Positions 6,226 to 8,583 of a DNA stretch of 8,583 nt are shown in pieces. The translations under genes and the position numbers were made by a program. A model generated the notes under the pieces. The model did not search any database, was not told the origin of the DNA, and was given only the letters and a program-made list of their open reading frames with translations. The stretch's first letter is position 1. The number at the start of each line of letters is the position of its first letter. The stretch lies in assembly GCA_002422985.1 (NCBI GenBank), contig DITZ01000051.1:17846-26428 (forward strand). The letters run 5' to 3'. This DNA is from Sphingomonadales bacterium UBA6171. GTDB taxonomy: Bacteria; Pseudomonadota; Alphaproteobacteria; Sphingomonadales; Sphingomonadaceae.

Positions 6226-6828
6226 GTGGCAAAACAGCCTTCCTCCGCCGCCAGAACCCGCACGCGCCGCCGCGTGCTGATTCCCGCGCTTGCCATCCGC
6301 CTGCTCTCGGCGCTGGCGCTGGCCTGGATGGCCGGCCTTATCTGGTTCATCGTCGCCGAACCCGGCCCTGCCCCCATCGGCCAGCGCACGGATGCGGTGG
6401 TGGTGCTGACCGGCGGGCCAGGCCGCATCCCGCGCGCGATCGATGTGCTGAACGGCGGCAGCGCGCGGCTGATGCTGGTGTCCGGTGTCAATCCGGTCGT
6501 GTCGGCCGATCAGTTCATCCGCTCCTCAAATCTCGATCCGGCGCTGCTCATCTGCTGCGTGGTGCTGGGGCGGGAGGCGACAACGACGCGCGGCAACGCG
6601 CGGGAGGTGGCGGATTTCGCCCGCCGGCACCGGGTCAGGTCCATCCGCCTCGTGACCGCCGGCTATCATATGCAGCGTGCGCACGCCGAGGTGGCCGCCG
6701 CACTCCCCGCCGATGTCGCGCTGCTGGCCGATGCGGTCGCAGCACCATTGCCGCCATGGTCGCTCATCAGCGAGTATAATAAGCTGATTGCGGTGCACGC
6801 CCTTTTGCTCACCGGAATCGCGCGCTAA
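6226..6828 (+). CDS. YdcF/DUF218-family membrane-anchored protein
   Basis: Member of the DUF218 family, which includes E. coli YdcF, SanA and ElyC; the last two are linked to envelope integrity and peptidoglycan or lipid-carrier metabolism. The biochemical activity is not established. With this start the product has 200 residues: a basic N-terminus (RTRTRRR at 10-16), one membrane helix at about 20-43, then the DUF218 domain. That domain shows DAVVVLTGGPGRIPRAIDVL at 56-75, LMLVSGV at 82-88, TTTRGNARE at 119-127 and, near the C-terminus, the LVTAGYHMQRA segment. These are the usual family motifs. The start is uncertain: GTG at 6226 leaves a sensible intergenic space, while GTG at 6142 would add 28 mostly basic residues; neither has a clear Shine-Dalgarno site. 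It is followed by the acyltransferase gene after 10 bp, so they are probably co-transcribed. Confidence 0.85.
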   Translation: MAKQPSSAARTRTRRRVLIPALAIRLLSALALAWMAGLIWFIVAEPGPAPIGQRTDAVVVLTGGPGRIPRAIDVLNGGSARLMLVSGVNPVVSADQFIRSSNLDPALLICCVVLGREATTTRGNAREVADFARRHRVRSIRLVTAGYHMQRAHAEVAAALPADVALLADAVAAPLPPWSLISEYNKLIAVHALLLTGIAR

Positions 6829-6838
6829 CAGGCTGCTC

Positions 6839-7537
6839 ATGTGGTTATTGCGCGGCATCCTCTATCGCATCCTCTTTTATGCCGGTTCGATTCTCGTGGC
6901 TGTATCGGGCGCGATTGCGGCCCCTTTTTCCGCCCGTGCGGTGCGGCTTATCGCCCATTGGTGGGCCGGCTGGTTCCTCTGGTGCTGCCGTGTGGTGCTG
7001 GGCATCCGGCTGGAGGTGCGGGGCGAGGTGCCGCAGTCGCAGGCGATTGTCGCGTTCAAGCATCAGTCGGCTTATGAAACCATTCTCACGCTGTGGCTGT
7101 TCACCCACCCGGCGGTGGTGATGAAGGCGGAACTGCAAAGCATCCCGCTGTGGGGCTATGTCTCCGCCCGGCACGGCAGCATCTATGTGGCGCGCGGCAA
7201 GGCCGGGGCGGCGCTGAAGGCGATGATTCGTCAGGCCCGCGCCCGCATTGCGGCCGGCCGGCCGGTGGTGATTTTCCCCGAAGGCACGCGCGTGGCACCG
7301 GGGAACCGGCCGCCGTTAAAGGCAGGGCTGTTCGGGCTATATTCCATGCTGGGGGTGCCGGTGGTGCCCGTGGCGCTGAATGCCGGCAGCATTTGGCCCA
7401 GGGGATTTGTGAAGGGCCCCGGCACCATCACGCTGGCCTTCGGGCCGGATATCCCCGCCGGGCTGACGCGCGAGGAACTGGAGGGACGGGTGCATGCCGC
7501 CATCAACCTCGATCCCGAAACCGCACCCGTCCGATGA
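6839..7537 (+). CDS. plsC: 1-acyl-sn-glycerol-3-phosphate acyltransferase (PlsC-type)
   Basis: Transfers an acyl chain to the 2-position of lysophosphatidic acid, giving phosphatidic acid at the inner membrane. The 232-residue product has a hydrophobic N-terminal helix at about 7-30 and the PlsC domain. Motif I appears as KHQSAYE at 74-80, an HX4E (H75, E80) rather than the textbook HX4D. The GSIYVARGK segment at 113-121 holds the motif II arginine R119, VVIFPEGTR at 143-151 is motif III, and VPVVPVALN follows downstream. HX4E is seen in many proteobacterial PlsC homologues, so activity is likely. The ATG at 6839 is chosen because it begins the hydrophobic segment, 10 bp after the preceding stop; upstream in-frame codons would overlap the YdcF-type gene. 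The stop overlaps the DUF2125 start as ATGA. Glycerol-3-phosphate as the direct acceptor is less likely, but related lysolipid acceptors cannot be excluded. Confidence 0.92.
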   Translation: MWLLRGILYRILFYAGSILVAVSGAIAAPFSARAVRLIAHWWAGWFLWCCRVVLGIRLEVRGEVPQSQAIVAFKHQSAYETILTLWLFTHPAVVMKAELQSIPLWGYVSARHGSIYVARGKAGAALKAMIRQARARIAAGRPVVIFPEGTRVAPGNRPPLKAGLFGLYSMLGVPVVPVALNAGSIWPRGFVKGPGTITLAFGPDIPAGLTREELEGRVHAAINLDPETAPVR

Positions 7538-8508
7538 GCAGCGTGCGCCGTCTGCCGCTGTGGACGATGCTGATCCCGCTGGTGGCGGGCGTCGGCCTGT
7601 GGTTCTGGCTGTGGAGCGGCTATCGCAACGATCTGGCCGCCACGCTCCGGCCGCTGCTGCCGGCGGACACCCTCATCGAAACCGGCGGCTTTCCCTATCG
7701 GCTGGAGGCGCGCGTCGCGCCGCTCGGCTTCGCCTACGCCGGCGAAGCGCTGGAGGCGAGCCTGAAGGCCAGTCAGGCGGTGGTGCACCGCGTGCCCTGG
7801 CAGACGCATCATGCCGTGCTGAATCTGGAGCAGCCGGACCTGCGCCTCGCCCTTTCCGCCGTGCCGGGCGCCACGCTGCGCATCGCCGCGCCGGCGGCGC
7901 AGGCCAGCCTGAAGCGCGCCGATGGCCGCATCGCGCGGCTGTCGCTGGTGTGGCACAATCCGCGCATCGAAACCGGCCTGCTGGCGCCCGCGATGACGGC
8001 CGAAAGCCTAGAGGCGCATCTGCGCGAAACCCCGGCAGAGCAGCTTCCCGCCAGCAGCCCGCGCCACCCGACGCAGGATCAGCTGATGCTGTCGGCCCGG
8101 GCGCTGCGCATCGGCGGCGGCGATCCGCTGGATTTGGCCATGACCGCCGAAGTGACCGCGCCGCATCCGGTGACAAGCCTGAACGGCTGGCGCGATGGCG
8201 GCACGGTGGAGGGGCGGACGCTGACCCTGAGCGATGCGACCGGCGAAGTGGCGCGCTTTACCGGCACGCTGGTGATGGATGCGGGCGGCGCGCTCAGCCT
8301 GGCGGGCACGGTGGAAACCGTGTGCCCGGCCTCTGTGCGCGCGGCCTTTGCCAATGCACCCGCGCCATCCGAAATGCGCAGCCGCAAGCCGGTGCGAATC
8401 GCCTTTGCCGGCACGCTGCCTGCTGGTCTGGCGATGGCCCCGGCCGTGCCCGGCAGCATGGTGCCACCCGTGCGCGCACAGGAACCACCCTGTCCCCGCT
8501 TGCGTTAG
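7534..8508 (+). CDS. DUF2125-type membrane-anchored protein
   Basis: Function unknown. The 324-residue product has a short basic N-terminus (VRR at 4-6), an uncleaved-looking hydrophobic anchor at about 7-27 rich in Leu, Trp and Gly, and a large predicted periplasmic domain. The segment TGGFPYRLEA at 50-59 is the kind of glycine-phenylalanine-proline motif that marks alphaproteobacterial DUF2125 proteins. The body alternates short beta-strand-like stretches, and the C-terminus is Pro-rich (from about 300). The ATG at 7534 overlaps the acyltransferase stop as ATGA, which makes coupled expression likely and hints at a shared role in the envelope; that role is inference. The reading frame is open far upstream (to about 7093), but that part is an out-of-frame shadow of the acyltransferase. 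The gene ends just before the SRP RNA. Confidence 0.85.
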   Translation: MSSVRRLPLWTMLIPLVAGVGLWFWLWSGYRNDLAATLRPLLPADTLIETGGFPYRLEARVAPLGFAYAGEALEASLKASQAVVHRVPWQTHHAVLNLEQPDLRLALSAVPGATLRIAAPAAQASLKRADGRIARLSLVWHNPRIETGLLAPAMTAESLEAHLRETPAEQLPASSPRHPTQDQLMLSARALRIGGGDPLDLAMTAEVTAPHPVTSLNGWRDGGTVEGRTLTLSDATGEVARFTGTLVMDAGGALSLAGTVETVCPASVRAAFANAPAPSEMRSRKPVRIAFAGTLPAGLAMAPAVPGSMVPPVRAQEPPCPRLR

Positions 8509-8528
8509 GCCGTCGCAATTGCCATATG
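8500..8528 (+). promoter_or_regulatory. Weak candidate promoter for the SRP RNA gene
   Basis: TTGCGT at 8500-8505 and CATATG at 8523-8528 are separated by 17 bp, the ideal sigma-70 spacing, although the -10 match is poor. The -35 overlaps the last codons and stop of the DUF2125 gene. The implied start near 8535 is somewhat later than the RNA 5' end expected from homologues, so the promoter may instead lie further upstream inside the coding region. Confidence 0.25.
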
Positions 8529-8583
8529 CGCCGGCGGGAACCGGTGTGGACGCACCGTTCGCCAACCCGGTCAGGTCCGGAAG
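8522..8583 (+). ncRNA. ffs: SRP RNA (4.5S, small bacterial type), 5' part, cut by the window end
   Basis: This RNA is the scaffold of the signal recognition particle; with Ffh it targets membrane proteins to FtsY and the translocon. The diagnostic sequence GGTCAGGTCCGGAAG at 8569-8583 is the near-invariant internal and apical loop region bound by the Ffh M domain, and in full-length genes it continues as GAAGCAGCC. The preceding bases (GGACGCACC, then CGCCAACCC) fit the 5' arm of alphaproteobacterial SRP RNAs. The 5' end is approximate: in E. coli about 46 bases precede GGTCAGG, which puts it near 8522 with an uncertainty of about 15 bases. The 3' half lies outside the window. The gene is about 14 bp beyond the DUF2125 stop. 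Confidence 0.9.

Noticed and set aside
7093..7533. N-terminal extension of the DUF2125 frame through the acyltransferase gene
   Set aside because: It is a Gly/Arg/Ala-rich out-of-frame reading of a conserved gene; the ATG at 7534 begins a proper membrane anchor.

Overview
This is a GC-rich, densely packed chromosomal window from an alphaproteobacterium, most likely a sphingomonad (order Sphingomonadales). The evidence for that is strong G/C third-position bias on both strands, frequent GTG starts, ATGA stop/start overlaps, an aroK-aroB operon, a run of YdcF-type, PlsC-type and DUF2125 genes, and an alphaproteobacterial-looking SRP RNA at the right edge. I see no mobile element, CRISPR array, tRNA, phage gene or toxin-antitoxin pair, and base and codon use look uniform. 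It reads as ordinary housekeeping chromosome.

Left part (34-2207, minus strand): an exported 593-residue protein of unknown function is followed by msrB (peptide methionine-R-sulfoxide reductase) with an ATGA overlap. The first 33 bases of the window lie beyond the msrB stop and support no gene call.

Centre-left (2238-3916, plus strand): aroK (shikimate kinase) and aroB (3-dehydroquinate synthase), also overlapping by ATGA, carry out two steps of the shikimate pathway to chorismate. aroK and the exported protein diverge across only about 30 bp. A palindromic CTATAG in that gap could act as a -10 element for both directions.

Centre (3933-6119, minus strand): a membrane protein with an N-terminal MJ0042-type zinc ribbon, one membrane segment, a proline pentad-repeat linker and a DUF3426-like periplasmic domain lies upstream of an ACAD10/11-type acyl-CoA dehydrogenase. 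The roughly 100 bp between them holds a hairpin. The dehydrogenase converges tail-to-tail on aroB with a 16 bp gap.

Right part (6226-8583, plus strand): a YdcF/DUF218 membrane protein, a PlsC-type 1-acylglycerol-3-phosphate acyltransferase and a DUF2125 membrane-anchored protein form a tight unit, probably connected with envelope or phospholipid work. The window ends inside the 5' half of the SRP (4.5S) RNA gene, stopping within its universally conserved loop sequence.

I did not find a convincing new multi-gene system. The items most worth a second look are the pentad repeat built on an exact 15-bp tandem repeat, the possible shared promoter between the aroK operon and its divergent neighbour, and the uncharacterised exported protein coupled to msrB.
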